NCBI GenBank assembly: GCA_033816765.1
Contig: CM066292.1
Span: 3,844,001-3,908,000, forward strand
Origin: Nothopassalora personata
Taxonomy: Eukaryota; Ascomycota; Dothideomycetes; Mycosphaerellales; Mycosphaerellaceae
DNA length: 64,000 nucleotides
Direction of reading: 5' to 3'
A program made the position numbers and the translations under genes. Positions 32,501-43,303 of this stretch are shown here, in pieces (within the stretch, counting starts at the first letter, position 1; each line of letters begins with the position of its first letter). The notes beneath the pieces are model-generated. The model did not search any database. It was not told the origin of the DNA and worked only from the letters and a program-made list of their open reading frames with translations.

Positions 32501-33829
32501 GCCTTTCCTACTGGTGAAGACTCCTTTGCCACAGTATGACATCTACGAGAGCACGATAAAGATGATGATGGATCGTACTGCACTTACATACGAGGTGGTC
32601 TGACGACTTGCCAGGAGCGATATGGTTGTTGGAGCTTAGGAATTGATAGCCTCGGGAGAAGCTTTGAGCTCCCCAAAGCATCCGCTGTCAGGGTCCCAGG
32701 CTACCGGCGGAATCCAAAAACGTAAGCGAGATTATATAACTTCGAACTTTGAACAACGTCTAGTATTGCGCCTTTTGCCCTTTATTCGCAAGACACGCGT
32801 TATAACGAGCGGGCATACTATCTACGTTCTTCGCATTTCTTCGGTGTATCCGCGTGCTCCGGCATCGTTATTATTATAAAGAGAGAGGCGTAGAAACACG
32901 ATTGCGACGAAGAAGCGGAGGGATCGACAAGCGGCTCGCTTACGTTTTTGCCGGCCACACCTTGCCAGGGTGACGTGCGGGGAGGAATTACCTCAGCGAG
33001 CTCAAACGCTTCTAGTATAGCCAATTCAATGTCATCAATCGGGCTGATCCGCTCACAGCGAGCCTTAGCGAAGCGTCTCCTATTTGGCTCAGACTTGCTG
33101 CGCGAATTGGCGCCGGGTCGCTGTGATTGGCCTGATCCCTAGTGCCCGCTCTCCCCGCAACCAATTCCAGCAGCGAGTCTGAGCCTGCTGAGGTAATGCC
33201 TGCTTTGCTGGGGCTCCACACGACGGACTGCTGATCATGTGCACAGGAGACCGACCAAATAATGGCAAAGTATTCATGTTGTCGGCCATTGAGTGGAAGT
33301 TTCACGGAGAGACTACACTCGGGAGCAAAATATCTCCCATGGATTTCAAAGCAACGGGCGCATACCCAGTATAGAACACGCCGTCGTGTGGGCCGCTTTC
33401 TGCATCGTGAGGATAACATTACATCCATTGGCCGACATAATAGCTTTCCTCAACCCCCTCTTACACCCACACCATACGCCGGCCGAGATAGTACTCCCTT
33501 CTTCCACAATGAATCTGAACAATATCCCCGCTCTCAGCTCCAGCCTTGTTCCTTCGGGATTGTTGAGGTTGAGAGGGTTGGGGAAGTTTGACATCCTGCA
33601 GCCGGACACGGATGCTCAGTGCATGAGTTCATTGATGAGGTTGGGAATTATTTCGACACGGCATCAGGAGGGGTGGAGAGGGCTGGTGAAAGATGTGGCG
33701 AAAGCTGTTGAGGCAAAGGTACGTCAGGTGAAGAAGGGTGAAGAGGTGCTGTAGTCGGAGTTATACCGCCGACGTTCTTATGCTATCCAGTGATGTGCAG
33801 TCGCACGCTATCCGTTGTCGCGGTGTAGT
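32501..33829. other. 1.3-kb gene-poor region with an AT-richer patch
   Basis: Between AMACR and ArgJ. Around 32720-32880 base composition shifts to AT (ATTATATAAC, TTATTATTATAAAG) unlike its surroundings. Overlapping short frames on both strands show no domain. A + strand frame at 33293-33754 is listed separately. No terminal repeats or transposase motifs were seen. Confidence 0.4.
33293..33754 (+). CDS. possible small hypothetical protein
   Basis: Frame of 153 codons; the better start may be ATG 33509, giving about 81 aa (MNLNNIPALSSSLVPSGLL onward). The last 70 residues look amphipathic and coding-like (GRLVKDVAKAVEAKVRQV-type helix), but nothing is recognised. A GTACGT donor follows AAGCTGTTGAGGCAAAG at about 33719, so another exon could exist. 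It may equally be a chance frame. Confidence 0.25.
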   Translation: MEVSRRDYTREQNISHGFQSNGRIPSIEHAVVWAAFCIVRITLHPLADIIAFLNPLLHPHHTPAEIVLPSSTMNLNNIPALSSSLVPSGLLRLRGLGKFDILQPDTDAQCMSSLMRLGIISTRHQEGWRGLVKDVAKAVEAKVRQVKKGEEVL

Positions 33830-35344
33830 CTAAGTTCTGTAGTCACCGTTGATGGTAACGTACTCGTGGCTAAAGTCACAAGTCCAGAAGACAGCCTCGT
33901 GTACATTCTTGGAAATACTGCGCTTACCGTGATCTTCCAACCTTACGAGAATTTCTAGGTCCTCCATTTCCAGGATCTGCTTCGCGCGGGCCTCGTCGAC
34001 TTGCTCGGGCTCGCCTCTGACCAGAAGCTTCAATTCCTCGCTACCGTCCGCCGGGATGAAGCTGACGCTGGTGCACGCCGGCCCCACAGGGTGAAGGATT
34101 GGAAGTTCGGTCTTCGGGTTTTTTGAAGCAAGCAGCTTCATGGAAAGCTCTGGAGAGTGCATGATACCTGGTGCGTAGCCGATGGCGCACAGAATTCGGC
34201 CCCAGTTGGCATCCTTGCCGTATAGGGCTGTCTTGACCAAGGCAGAGCGAGCGATGCTCACAGCGGCGCGTTTAGCTGTCTTGTAGTCGACATCTGACCT
34301 GACGCGGATTGTGACAAACTTGGTTGCGCCTTCGCCATCGCGGACCACGAGCTGGGAGAGGTCGATGAAGAATTCTTTCAAAACTTTGCAGAAGGCTCGC
34401 GAGTCTACTTGAACGTCGGCAGGATTCGCAGCGCGCTGGTCCTTGTTTCCGTCATGCCGGAGGGGCGTCACGTCGGCAGGAGCTGCGGCACCATTTGCGA
34501 AGAAGTTCACGGTATCGTTGGTGCTCGTGTCGCCATCAATTGAGATGCAGTTGAAGGACAAGTTGGTTGCATAGCGGAGGAAATCGTGAATGCAATCTGG
34601 GTCGATCTTCGCATCTGTGCAGACCACGGCGAGGAGAGTGCCCATGTTTGGGTGGATCATTCCAGCACCTTTGGTCATGCCAGCGATACTGTAGGTGGTT
34701 TCCGGATGTGACGGGAGGGTGAAGGTCCGGGAGATGAGCTTAGGGAAAGTGTCGGTGGTGCAGATGGCTTGAGCTGCGTTCATCCAGTGGTCGTGAGAGC
34801 TGCCCAGACTGTCGTGCAGTTTTGGAATGGCGTTCGTGATGCGGTCAATGGGTAGTCGCTGGCCGATGACACCAGTGCTCATGACCAGAGTTTGTGGCAC
34901 GTCCAGGGAATCGTTGCGCTCAAAGCATTGATCGGTGGTGCGAGCCATCTGCTCAGCGTGCGCAAGACCGATGCGACCAGTCACTGCGTTGGCGCAGCCT
35001 GAGTTGACAACCACACCCTTAAAGCCCTGGCCCTTTCTTCGCCGCAGGAAATTGGCTGATGTGGTGACAGGCGCCGCCTTGAAAATGTTTCTGGTGAAGA
35101 CGCCGGCGGCGAGACATGGCTGCTCAGATACGACGAGGGCCAGATCGTCATACTTGGTGTTGCTAGCCTTGACTCCGGCGAATGCACTGCCAGCCAGAAA
35201 GCCTTTGGGATATGTACCCGACGCCGGTATGTACTTTTGCTTTGCCGCCGGGATGGACCTGTCGGCAGGCGCTGAGTACGAGCGCACTTGGACGGCAGCC
35301 GCGAACAGCCGTTTTACGGCGGCTGATGGGGTACTGGGTGCCAT
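33830..35344 (-). CDS. ARG7: arginine biosynthesis bifunctional protein ArgJ, mitochondrial
   Basis: Ornithine acetyltransferase/N-acetylglutamate synthase of the cyclic arginine pathway in the mitochondrial matrix. Single exon, 504 aa from ATG 35344, chosen because residues 1-28 ([14 protein letters not shown]) form a presequence; the frame continues upstream to 35599 without family similarity. Family landmarks: [40 protein letters not shown] (about 112-123), [13 protein letters not shown], and the self-cleavage site [14 protein letters not shown] with nucleophile Thr236. Most homologues have Ala before that Thr; here it is Gly235. The beta chain has [16 protein letters not shown] and [12 protein letters not shown]. 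It is divergent from the Xaa-Pro aminopeptidase gene, 201-303 bp apart depending on that start. Confidence 0.96.
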   Translation of the reverse strand: MAPSTPSAAVKRLFAAAVQVRSYSAPADRSIPAAKQKYIPASGTYPKGFLAGSAFAGVKASNTKYDDLALVVSEQPCLAAGVFTRNIFKAAPVTTSANFLRRRKGQGFKGVVVNSGCANAVTGRIGLAHAEQMARTTDQCFERNDSLDVPQTLVMSTGVIGQRLPIDRITNAIPKLHDSLGSSHDHWMNAAQAICTTDTFPKLISRTFTLPSHPETTYSIAGMTKGAGMIHPNMGTLLAVVCTDAKIDPDCIHDFLRYATNLSFNCISIDGDTSTNDTVNFFANGAAAPADVTPLRHDGNKDQRAANPADVQVDSRAFCKVLKEFFIDLSQLVVRDGEGATKFVTIRVRSDVDYKTAKRAAVSIARSALVKTALYGKDANWGRILCAIGYAPGIMHSPELSMKLLASKNPKTELPILHPVGPACTSVSFIPADGSEELKLLVRGEPEQVDEARAKQILEMEDLEILVRLEDHGKRSISKNVHEAVFWTCDFSHEYVTINGDYRT

Positions 35345-35545
35345 TGAGGCGGTTGTTGATGATGGCAATTGATGGCAATTGCTTGTTTTCGAAGTATTAA
35401 TTAATACTGTTCCTTCCCGTCCGAGCAGAACGAGCGTGCTCAGATATACCGCTAGATGGATCATGATGTCTGGGTTGAAGCTGGGAGCTGTGCAACTGAC
35501 TAGTTCTAGAACTACATGTACGACGGTCGTTGGTCTTGATCGCTG
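35345..35545. promoter_or_regulatory. shared divergent promoter, ArgJ / Xaa-Pro aminopeptidase
   Basis: About 200 bp separate the ArgJ start (leftward) and the upstream-most aminopeptidase start at 35546. It contains an AT stretch, TATTAATTAATACTG at about 35394-35408. No TGACTC-type general-control (Cpc1/Gcn4) site was identified with confidence. Confidence 0.5.
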
Positions 35546-37543
35546 GTGTCTATGCTCACTTCCATCACTCGCTGGTGGTCGCGCAGCCCATTGCAACATC
35601 GAACCTTTTCAGCCGCTTCTCGTCGACTACGAGCCCGGCCCGCGGCGATGGACAAGGTCGACACGACCCATCGCCTGGAACGGCTCCGGGAGCTGATGAA
35701 GGAGCACAAGGTAGATTTGTACAGTATGATAACCATACATGGACGCGTGATGGCTGACTGACCTGGCCTAGTCGTCCCTTCTGAAGACGCCCACTCGTCC
35801 GAATACATCGCCCCCACCGACGCTCGCCGCGAATTCATCTGCGGCTTCTCAGGTTCTGCGGGAACGGCCGTCATTGCGCAAGAGAAGGCGGTGTTAGCCA
35901 CAGACGGACGATACTTCAACCAAGCTAGTCACCAACTGGACGGGAACTGGACGCTCCTCAAGCGGGGTCTCCAAGATGTGCCGACATGGCAAGAGTGGAC
36001 CATCGAGCAGGCCGAGGATGGCAAGACAGTGGGTGTCGACCCGACCACCATCACCGCCCCGGAGGGCAGGAAGCTGGCGGAAAAGATCAGGAAGAAGGGC
36101 GGCAAGGAGCTGGTCGCCATAGCAGAGAATCTCGTGGACAAGGTCTGGGCCAAGGACAAACCACCGAGACCCAGTGAGCCGGTGAAAGTGCTGGGTGTGG
36201 AGTATGCCGGCAAGCACTTCCACGAGAAGATCGAGGAGCTGCGCAAAGAGTTGGACAAAAAGAAGGCGGCGGCGTTCGTGGTTAGCATGCTGGACGAGAT
36301 CGCATGGCTGTTCAACCTCCGAGGCAACGATATCCCATACAACCCCGTCTTCTTCTCATACGCCGTCATCACACCCACCAACGCAACTCTATACATCGAC
36401 GAAACTAAACTTCAAGACGACGCCAAGACACATCTTGCAGGCATTTCGATACGGCCCTATGACAGCATCTTCTCGGACATCACAATGCTGGCGAACTCAG
36501 CACCTACCACCAATGGCACCTCGGACGCCACCAAGCAGAAGTTCCTGATATCAACACGGGCATCATGGGCTCTATCGCGGTCACTCGGGGGCGAAGACAC
36601 GGTCGACGAAATTCGATCACCCATCGGCGACGCCAAGGCTATCAAGAACAGCACTGAGCTTGAAGGCATGAGGAACTGCCACATCCGCGACGGCGCAGCG
36701 CTGATCGAGTACTTCGCATGGCTGGAGAATGAGCTCGTCAACAAGGGCTCGGAACTCGACGAAGTGCAAGCAGCCGACAAGCTCGAAGCGATCCGCGGCA
36801 AGCACGCCAAATTTGTCGGCCTCTCCTTCGACACCATCTCATCAACAGGACCAAACGCCGCAGTCATCCACTACAAACCCGAACCAGGCAACTGCTCGAC
36901 CATCGACCCCAGCAAAGTCTACCTCTGCGACTCCGGTGCCCAGTACCTCGACGGCACAACAGACACCACCCGGACCCTTCACTTCGGCGAGCCCACACCC
37001 GCAGAAATCGAAGCCTACACCCTAGTTCTCAAAGGCAACATCGGCCTCGAACAAGCAGTCTTTCCCAAGGGCACCTCCGGCTTCGCCCTCGACACCCTCG
37101 CCCGCCAATACCTCTGGCAATACGGCCTCGAGTACCGCCACGGCACCGGCCACGGCGTCGGCAGCTTCCTGAACGTCCACGAAGGCCCCATCGGCATCGG
37201 TACCCGCGTCCAATACTCCGAAGTGCCCCTCTCAGTCGGCAATGTGATCAGCGATGAACCTGGATACTACGAGGATGGCAATTTCGGTATCAGGATTGAG
37301 AACGTTATTGTGGTGAAGGAGGTTAAGACGAAGCATAATTTTGGCGATAAGCCGTATTATGGGTTTGAGCATGTGACGATGGTGCCGATGTGTAGGAAGT
37401 TGATTGATATTACTCTGCTGAGTGAGAAGGAGAGGTATTGGTTGACGGATTATCATAAGGAGGTGTTGGAGAAGACGTTGCCGTTCTTTGAGGGGGATGA
37501 GATGAGTCGGAAGTGGTTGGAGAGGGAGTGTGCGCCGTATTGA
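35546..37543 (+). CDS. AMPP: Xaa-Pro aminopeptidase P (M24B)
   Basis: Removes N-terminal residues that precede proline; two-metal M24B peptidase. Exon 1 ends at 35723, exon 2 is 35772-37543, and the 48-bp intron joins KVDLY to [13 protein letters not shown]. Two in-frame starts exist: ATG 35546 (649 aa) adds 34 residues rich in Arg/Ser and free of acids ([19 protein letters not shown]...), like a mitochondrial presequence; ATG 35648 ([13 protein letters not shown], 615 aa) gives the cytosolic form. Both may be used. Metal ligands are in [19 protein letters not shown] (two Asp), [16 protein letters not shown] (His), [17 protein letters not shown] (Glu) and IENVI (Glu). The first two creatinase-like domains are present, so the protein is full length. 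Confidence 0.95.
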
Positions 37544-38287
37544 GGGGCCAGATTTAGTGAAGGAGGATGAACGATGGGGTCATATGAAGCATTGACTCAC
37601 TGGCATGATCGCGAGATATGTTATGTGAGCGTCGCGTGCCCTGCCTCGGGCAAGTAGGCTCTTCTCGACCCAGTGGCATGTTCACATGTTCTCTCAATCA
37701 TCAAGTCGGAGGCAAAGAAGCCAGTAGCTCCCACAACTGATCTGTACTTCCGTCGACCACAGCCTCTTGAACAATTCCCCTGCCATCTGCGCTGGCACTA
37801 TTCTTATTCCTGATCCAAAATTGCCCGTTGCCCTTCGTATGCCCGAGCTCTCCACAGACCTGCTGTGAGAGTTTGAGCCGGAGCGAGTGGCCACGAAGAA
37901 GCGTCCCATCTGCAGCAGCCCATGTCAGCATCGTAGTAGAAGCAGTCGCCTCTGAAGCGTCTCATCAGAATGGTTATCATAAGCGCGGTGTACTGCTGCC
38001 AGATCGAGCTCGCTGCCCAGGACGAACAGACTCGAGTGTGTGGCATGCCGTGTCGTGTGTCGCACGTGTGGATTGAAGCGCGACGCGGACGCGTCCAGAG
38101 AAGCTTTTGCAAGGACGGATCACATTCCGGTCCCTTCATGGCCACGGCGATAATGCATATCTTGATACCGATGGCAGTCATCTCAGCTCCAGACGACTGC
38201 ACCGGCGAGGGCGGTGAGCTGCATTTGCTACCGCCAACCCGATGCGCTCCACCTGTGTGAAGTCAATCAAAATCACACAACTTTCTC
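37544..38287. other. intergenic region, 744 bp, with a coding-like minus-strand stretch
   Basis: Contains the 3' end of AMPP and the promoter of the RRM gene. On the minus strand, about 37701-37945 translates to a coding-looking segment (TWAAADGTLLRGHSLRLKL, then QLWELLASLPP and a stop), but no family is recognised and no upstream exon could be joined. No other feature is seen. Confidence 0.35.
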
Positions 38288-40963
38288 ATGGCTGTACCTC
38301 TGGATACGCTGGTCACTGACAGGCCTACAAGATCAGCTGTCTTCCTGACCCAGGAGGATGAGCTGCCTGAAACAATCGGTCAACACCTGTTCATACATCA
38401 CGCCTTACATTCGATATGCCGGGATGCAGGGCTCGTGTCGCCAGACGAGCAGATCCGAGGCATGGCCTTGGGCATTTGGGATGGCCTCTCCGATAGACAT
38501 AAGATGTTCTGGACTGAAAGGGCAGCGACGGCTAGACTGGTTCGAGATCGTGAGGACTTCCTTCTGACTGATGGATCCACTAGTCTGGCCAAAGACCATG
38601 AGGAGCGGACGAAGACTGCAGTTGCCGAGTACAAGCGCTCCTTGATGAGCGACAAAATCTCTGTTGCAGATACCGCAAGCATCGCAGACACTGAGTTGAC
38701 CGAGGAAGATCTTGATGACTTAGATGCGATGGAGCCACATTTCCACGATGTCGCCGAAGACAAAGTAGAAGAATCTACTGAGGATGTGCCATCGGCCTCG
38801 ATAGCTGTCGAAAGAAAGAATCCCGAAGTGACCGCATCGAGTGCTCTTCAAGAACAGCGTGACAGCGGCCATGAAAGCAATGTCATCGATTCTGATCGCG
38901 AGCTTCGAGAGCTGCATCAGACCGACACAGATCATGCCACCCTAGATACGGAGACGCCGACAACGAGTGTAGGGTCTTTGCCGCCAGCGGAAGCTGAAAG
39001 TCGCGCGGACAAGCCAGCAGGCACGCTTGCGAAAGGAATCGCGGCAGATATCGATCCCGAGGCTACATCAGACAGCACTACAGATGCAAGCAAGCTGGCC
39101 GATGCAGGCGATGCTGCTTCTAGTCCGGGACTCATGACAAGGATCGCTTCTGCTGCTTCTAATGTACCAGCTTGGATCGCACAATCTCTAGACTGGGCCG
39201 AAGAAAGTCAAGAGCAGGCCGACAGAGAGGCTGCAGCACAGCCAGTATCCGCGATCCAGCAAGTATCGGAAGAGGCGCCTGCGGCAAAAGAAGCAAGTCC
39301 GGATCTCGAAGACAATGATCCAGGAGAGACCCTTAGCAGAGTGTTGTGGGTTGGCAGCCTTCGAAATACCATCACAGTACCAGTTCTGAAGTCTACATTC
39401 GCCAAGTTTGGAAGAGTTGACTCTTGCAAAGTTGTGCCGGGAAAAGCCTGTGGCTTTGTATGCTTCGCAGACATCGAAAGCGCAGTCGCCGCAAAGCGTC
39501 AGATGAATGGGAAAAGGGTCATCAATGCTCGTGATCCGCTTTTGATCAGATTCGCAGAGGACCGGTCTCGTAGTGGATCAGCGGTCCCGAGACAACGTGT
39601 AACGAGCTCGACAAGCGAGTGCAATGCTTTTAGTAATAAGACAAAGCCAGGCAGCAACACTAATGAGTCACCGCAGCGTGAAAGGGAGCAGCCGCCCGTT
39701 GCTAGTGGGAACTCTGTCAGGTCTGCTACTATAGAAGATGCTACCGACATATCCGACAACAGAAGTGTTACGACTACGGCGAGTATACACCCACGCTCCA
39801 CAACGACGCCGAATGGCTTCAGTGCTGCTCAACTTGAGGAGGCCAAGCGGTTCGCATCGCAAGCGACCAAAGGGGGTAAGCCTGCCAAAGGTAAGCCCGC
39901 AACGTTGTCTGTGGCGGTCAAAAACCGAGCCAAGAAAGTACCAAACGCCGCCGCAGCTCGCAAAGGTCGTATCGCTGGTGAAGGCTCGGGAGCCAGTACT
40001 CCTATGTCCAGGACACCGCAAGAGGATACTACTCCTGTCAGCGCTCCCGTCGCAGAGAAAGTACCACTCGCGAAGTGGGAGGAGCCCGTAAAGGTCCGTG
40101 ACTTCGGTGCACGAGCGAGCATCGAGCCAGAGCCCAAGGATGAGGATGGAAAGGGCAAGGAATTTTTCCTCTTTCATGCTCTGCCTATCATATGCGAAGA
40201 TCTAGAGATCGACGAGCCCGATGACTATGCACAGTCCATCGCTTCGGAAATGTGGTCTGAGCTACGACCAGAGGTGAAGAGGGGCTGGATCGAAGATTCA
40301 AGATCTCTTCGTGGATACGCGGTACGTAAGCCTGGACTTCTCTCGGCGCAGAAGAGGTTCCAGAACTCGCACTTCACGAAGGACTATCGTTCCCAGATTC
40401 TGAAGGCGCTGGCTATTCGTAACAATGGCGAGCTTAAGTACCTACAGCCGGAGTTCAAGAAGCTGATGTTAAGCGAGAAGAGGAGACGAAAGCAAGAACG
40501 GGAGGCAGAGAAGCGCCAGTTGCAGCATGCCGCCCAAAAAGAGGCCGAAAGGGAGGAGCAGGAGCGTGCAGACTTTTCAGCAGATTCTGCTGTCGAGCCT
40601 GGTCAGCAGGGGCCAAACGAAGCGCCTCTGCCTTCAGTGCAGACAGGAATCAGCCAAGATCTCAAGAGACTGGAGACGGACTTGGTTCCAGCGTCGCAGA
40701 ACGAGACCGCTTTCGTGGACCAAGATCTTCCTACATCACCAGCAAAGTCGGCAGAGAGCCCTTTGGTTGATGCGGCCTCTGCATCCGACCCGCCTCCACC
40801 ATACGAGCGCGACAGCCCCGCGGCAGGATCTTCTACAGAAGCAGCACCCAATGAGTGGAAGGTGGCGGGTCCAAAGTCGAAGTCGTCTGCAAAAGATACG
40901 GCGAAGCGTGCCATGCAAAAGCTACCATGGAACAAAATCGCCAAGGCGCCTGCCCGGGGGTAA
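38288..40963 (+). CDS. RRM protein with two HMG-like modules
   Basis: Single-exon, 891 aa, no named family. An RNA-recognition motif lies at about 351-424: RVLWVGSLRNTITVPVLKS (RNP2 = LWVGSL) and ACGFVCFADIESA (RNP1 region, with Cys-Gly-Phe-Val-Cys-Phe). Two similar ~46-residue modules flank it: LFIHHALHSICRDAG...IWDGLSDRHKMFWTERA (about 33-80) and FFLFHALPIICEDLE...MWSELRPEVKRGWIEDS (about 624-670). They share HAL, IC, PD, W-x2-L and K-x2-W, a pattern close to HMG-box helices 1-3. The rest is acidic, Ser/Thr-rich and disordered, with a basic coiled coil at about 730-765 (KLMLSEKRRRKQEREAEKR). An RNA- or chromatin-related nuclear role is inference. Confidence 0.85.
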   Translation: MAVPLDTLVTDRPTRSAVFLTQEDELPETIGQHLFIHHALHSICRDAGLVSPDEQIRGMALGIWDGLSDRHKMFWTERAATARLVRDREDFLLTDGSTSLAKDHEERTKTAVAEYKRSLMSDKISVADTASIADTELTEEDLDDLDAMEPHFHDVAEDKVEESTEDVPSASIAVERKNPEVTASSALQEQRDSGHESNVIDSDRELRELHQTDTDHATLDTETPTTSVGSLPPAEAESRADKPAGTLAKGIAADIDPEATSDSTTDASKLADAGDAASSPGLMTRIASAASNVPAWIAQSLDWAEESQEQADREAAAQPVSAIQQVSEEAPAAKEASPDLEDNDPGETLSRVLWVGSLRNTITVPVLKSTFAKFGRVDSCKVVPGKACGFVCFADIESAVAAKRQMNGKRVINARDPLLIRFAEDRSRSGSAVPRQRVTSSTSECNAFSNKTKPGSNTNESPQREREQPPVASGNSVRSATIEDATDISDNRSVTTTASIHPRSTTTPNGFSAAQLEEAKRFASQATKGGKPAKGKPATLSVAVKNRAKKVPNAAAARKGRIAGEGSGASTPMSRTPQEDTTPVSAPVAEKVPLAKWEEPVKVRDFGARASIEPEPKDEDGKGKEFFLFHALPIICEDLEIDEPDDYAQSIASEMWSELRPEVKRGWIEDSRSLRGYAVRKPGLLSAQKRFQNSHFTKDYRSQILKALAIRNNGELKYLQPEFKKLMLSEKRRRKQEREAEKRQLQHAAQKEAEREEQERADFSADSAVEPGQQGPNEAPLPSVQTGISQDLKRLETDLVPASQNETAFVDQDLPTSPAKSAESPLVDAASASDPPPPYERDSPAAGSSTEAAPNEWKVAGPKSKSSAKDTAKRAMQKLPWNKIAKAPARG

Positions 40964-41025
40964 CCTCACGAGAAGCGCTTAGAGACGAACGCAAGGGATG
41001 TGAACATGATGGCATGTAACTACGA

Positions 41026-42785
41026 TCACCTACCGAAGTACTTCAACTCCATGTGACGCATAGGGATATAGCTGGAAGCCGTCACCACGAGCGTGAACTC
41101 ATTCGAGACGTCTCCACCCGAGGCACCAATCAGCTTGCCTAATGGTCCAACATACCAGGTCTGAACCATGCCCATAACCCACGCAACTACCCCTAATGCG
41201 AAAGCTGTGAAGCCGGCGATGCCCAACGGCAGTCGACTTGGATCGTTCCAGCCCTCGAGATCATAGTTCGCGAACTTGCCCTTTCTGAAGAGGTAGTGCT
41301 CCGTAAAGACGATGACGGCGTAGCTCGTGCACCAGTATCCCAGCAGACTGAGGAAATTTTGCAGATAAGTCAAAAGATCGTTCCTGCCAGCCAAAGCCAA
41401 GGCCACGATCACGCCGAAGCACAGGATGGTCCAGATGAAGCGTGGAATCTTGGAGAATGGGCGTGAGAACTGCTGACAGCTGAGACCGGCGCTGTACTAA
41501 AGGTAAGGTAAGGTTAGCCTTGATATGTCTCAAAAGAAGGGGCAGAAGCCATGCGTTTGGAGCAGGTCGCGGATGCCGCACTATGGCTACCGCATCTGGC
41601 ATTACTTACTGTGCTAAGCACATTCATGTTGATGCCGGACAGGACCAGCAAGACCAGTATGAACTTGGCAAAGCCACTTGGGTAGAGCATGTCTCTGATA
41701 AGAAAGCCTAGACCTTGATTCTCATAGGACTCCTTCCAGTCGGGACGGTTATTCATCGCGGAGCCCACCACACAGCCAGCCATCATGCCGATGCTAGCAG
41801 ATATTGCAATACCGAATGTCGTCATGAAGAAGACCTTGGTCCGGTTCACATCCACCGCATAGTGCACGTAGTAGTCGCTCGCGATCGGCGCCCACGAAGC
41901 TGAGGACCCATAGACGATGGCCAGAAACGAGAGCACCGCGCCACTCAAGTCTGCTCCCTTGACAGAAGCAGGAGAGGTGTCATCAGCATACCGTCCAGTC
42001 TCCCCAAAGATGACCAGAAAGACAATGAAGTACACCAGCCACGCATACTTCTCATAAGCCAGAATCGCCCGAAGCCCCAGAAAGCTGATGGCCAGACTGC
42101 AGCAAGCGATAATAATGATGCCCGGCACAATCGAAACTCCCCCATCCGACACAGCAGCCAACGCCAACCCTCCCGTAATGCACCCAGCGACGCCCCACCC
42201 AACCTGCTGAACCGTATTGAGCGCGGCAACGATCCGATTCGGCCACCAGCCCATACTATACCTCCCAATCGAAATCTGCCTCAACCCCGTCGCCGCGCCC
42301 ATCGTCGCGCAGAATCCACTGACGGCGCCGCCCAGCACAGAGCCAAAGACGACGATCAGAATGCTCTGCTTGAGCGACAGACCCAACTCCCAGCCGAGCA
42401 GTCCTGTCGTGAAGCAGGACACGTTCAAGGTGCCGCTCGCCCACAGCAGCGCCATATTCAGCTGTGCATGCCAGGGCTGCGGTTTCCGATCTTCGGGTAA
42501 TTTCCTGTCGATGGCTTCTGCCTCGACGCCGAGTTTGCGGTCCAGCACCGCTTCCAAGTGGCGGAGTTGCGAGAGGATGCCGTGGGTTTGCTCGACTTTT
42601 GCGTTGTTGCAGACGCCCGTGGGGTCGTTTTCGGCCGGGCTTGATGGTAGTCCAGCGTCGTCGAGGTCGATCTGTGTTTTTGGCGCGAGCTTTTCGTCTG
42701 TGGTGAGAGGTCTTTGCGGTCGATCTGGTGCCGTTATCGTGACTTGCTCGGGTTGGCCGTGCTGGTTTTCCGCATCCCAGACCAT
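41026..42785 (-). CDS. FCY2: purine-cytosine permease (NCS1 family)
   Basis: Proton-coupled uptake of cytosine, adenine, guanine or hypoxanthine across the plasma membrane. Exons 42785-41610 and 41496-41026, 548 aa. The 113-bp intron joins INMNVLST to YSAGLSCQQFSRPF; both sides belong to the FCY2-type sequence. A hydrophilic N-terminus of about 100 residues precedes about 12 membrane segments. Signatures are WHAQLNMALLWASGTLNVSC before TM1, MGAATGLRQISIGRYSMGWWPNR (TM2-3 loop), and SSASWAPIASDYYVHY in the middle. The C-terminus ends shortly after TM12 with an NCS1-like SYIPMRHMELKYFGR. Precise substrate range cannot be read from sequence. Confidence 0.93.
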
Positions 42786-43303
42786 GGTGGTGGTGGTGCG
42801 GTACGTATGATGCTCAATTTAAGCTCAAGGAGTGATGTTTTGTTGTGGTTGTACTGTATGTACGCCTTCCGAAGGAAAAGTCCGCCCACCCGAATCTGCG
42901 AGCGGTCGGTTTCTGAAGAAGTCACATTGGGGAACACCACTTCGCGGGTGTATGGGGACCGACACGGCTACGGCGAAAGCGGCAGCTCTTGTCAACGATA
43001 CCAAAACGCCGAAATTCACACAGGAAATGCGACGTGTGATTCGTGGAAGTGGAGGGACAGTCTGGCCAGAATCGTGCATGGCTACCGGCACTAAATCAGC
43101 ATGCCGACATCGTTCAGACAGCTTGAAGAAGAGAAGCACTGACAGACAGCGTATTGGTTGCGTGTATACATGAAATGCAAGATCATCGAAAATGACTCTG
43201 GGTATCGTGCGCATGTCGTGGAGATCTACCTGTACATCCATTGATTCCCACCACAAACTCCTCGCTAGACCGCATCATATAACAGATCCGCAACAGAAGA
43301 TCA
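42786..43303. other. intergenic region, permease promoter
   Basis: 518 bp between the permease start and the 3' end of the large leftward gene. Only short overlapping frames are present and no gene or RNA is supported. Confidence 0.45.

Noticed and set aside
29001..42785. A uracil/pyrimidine catabolic cluster (URC4 plus NCS1 permease)
   Set aside because: The two genes are 10 kb apart with unrelated genes between them, and no other URC gene is present in the window.
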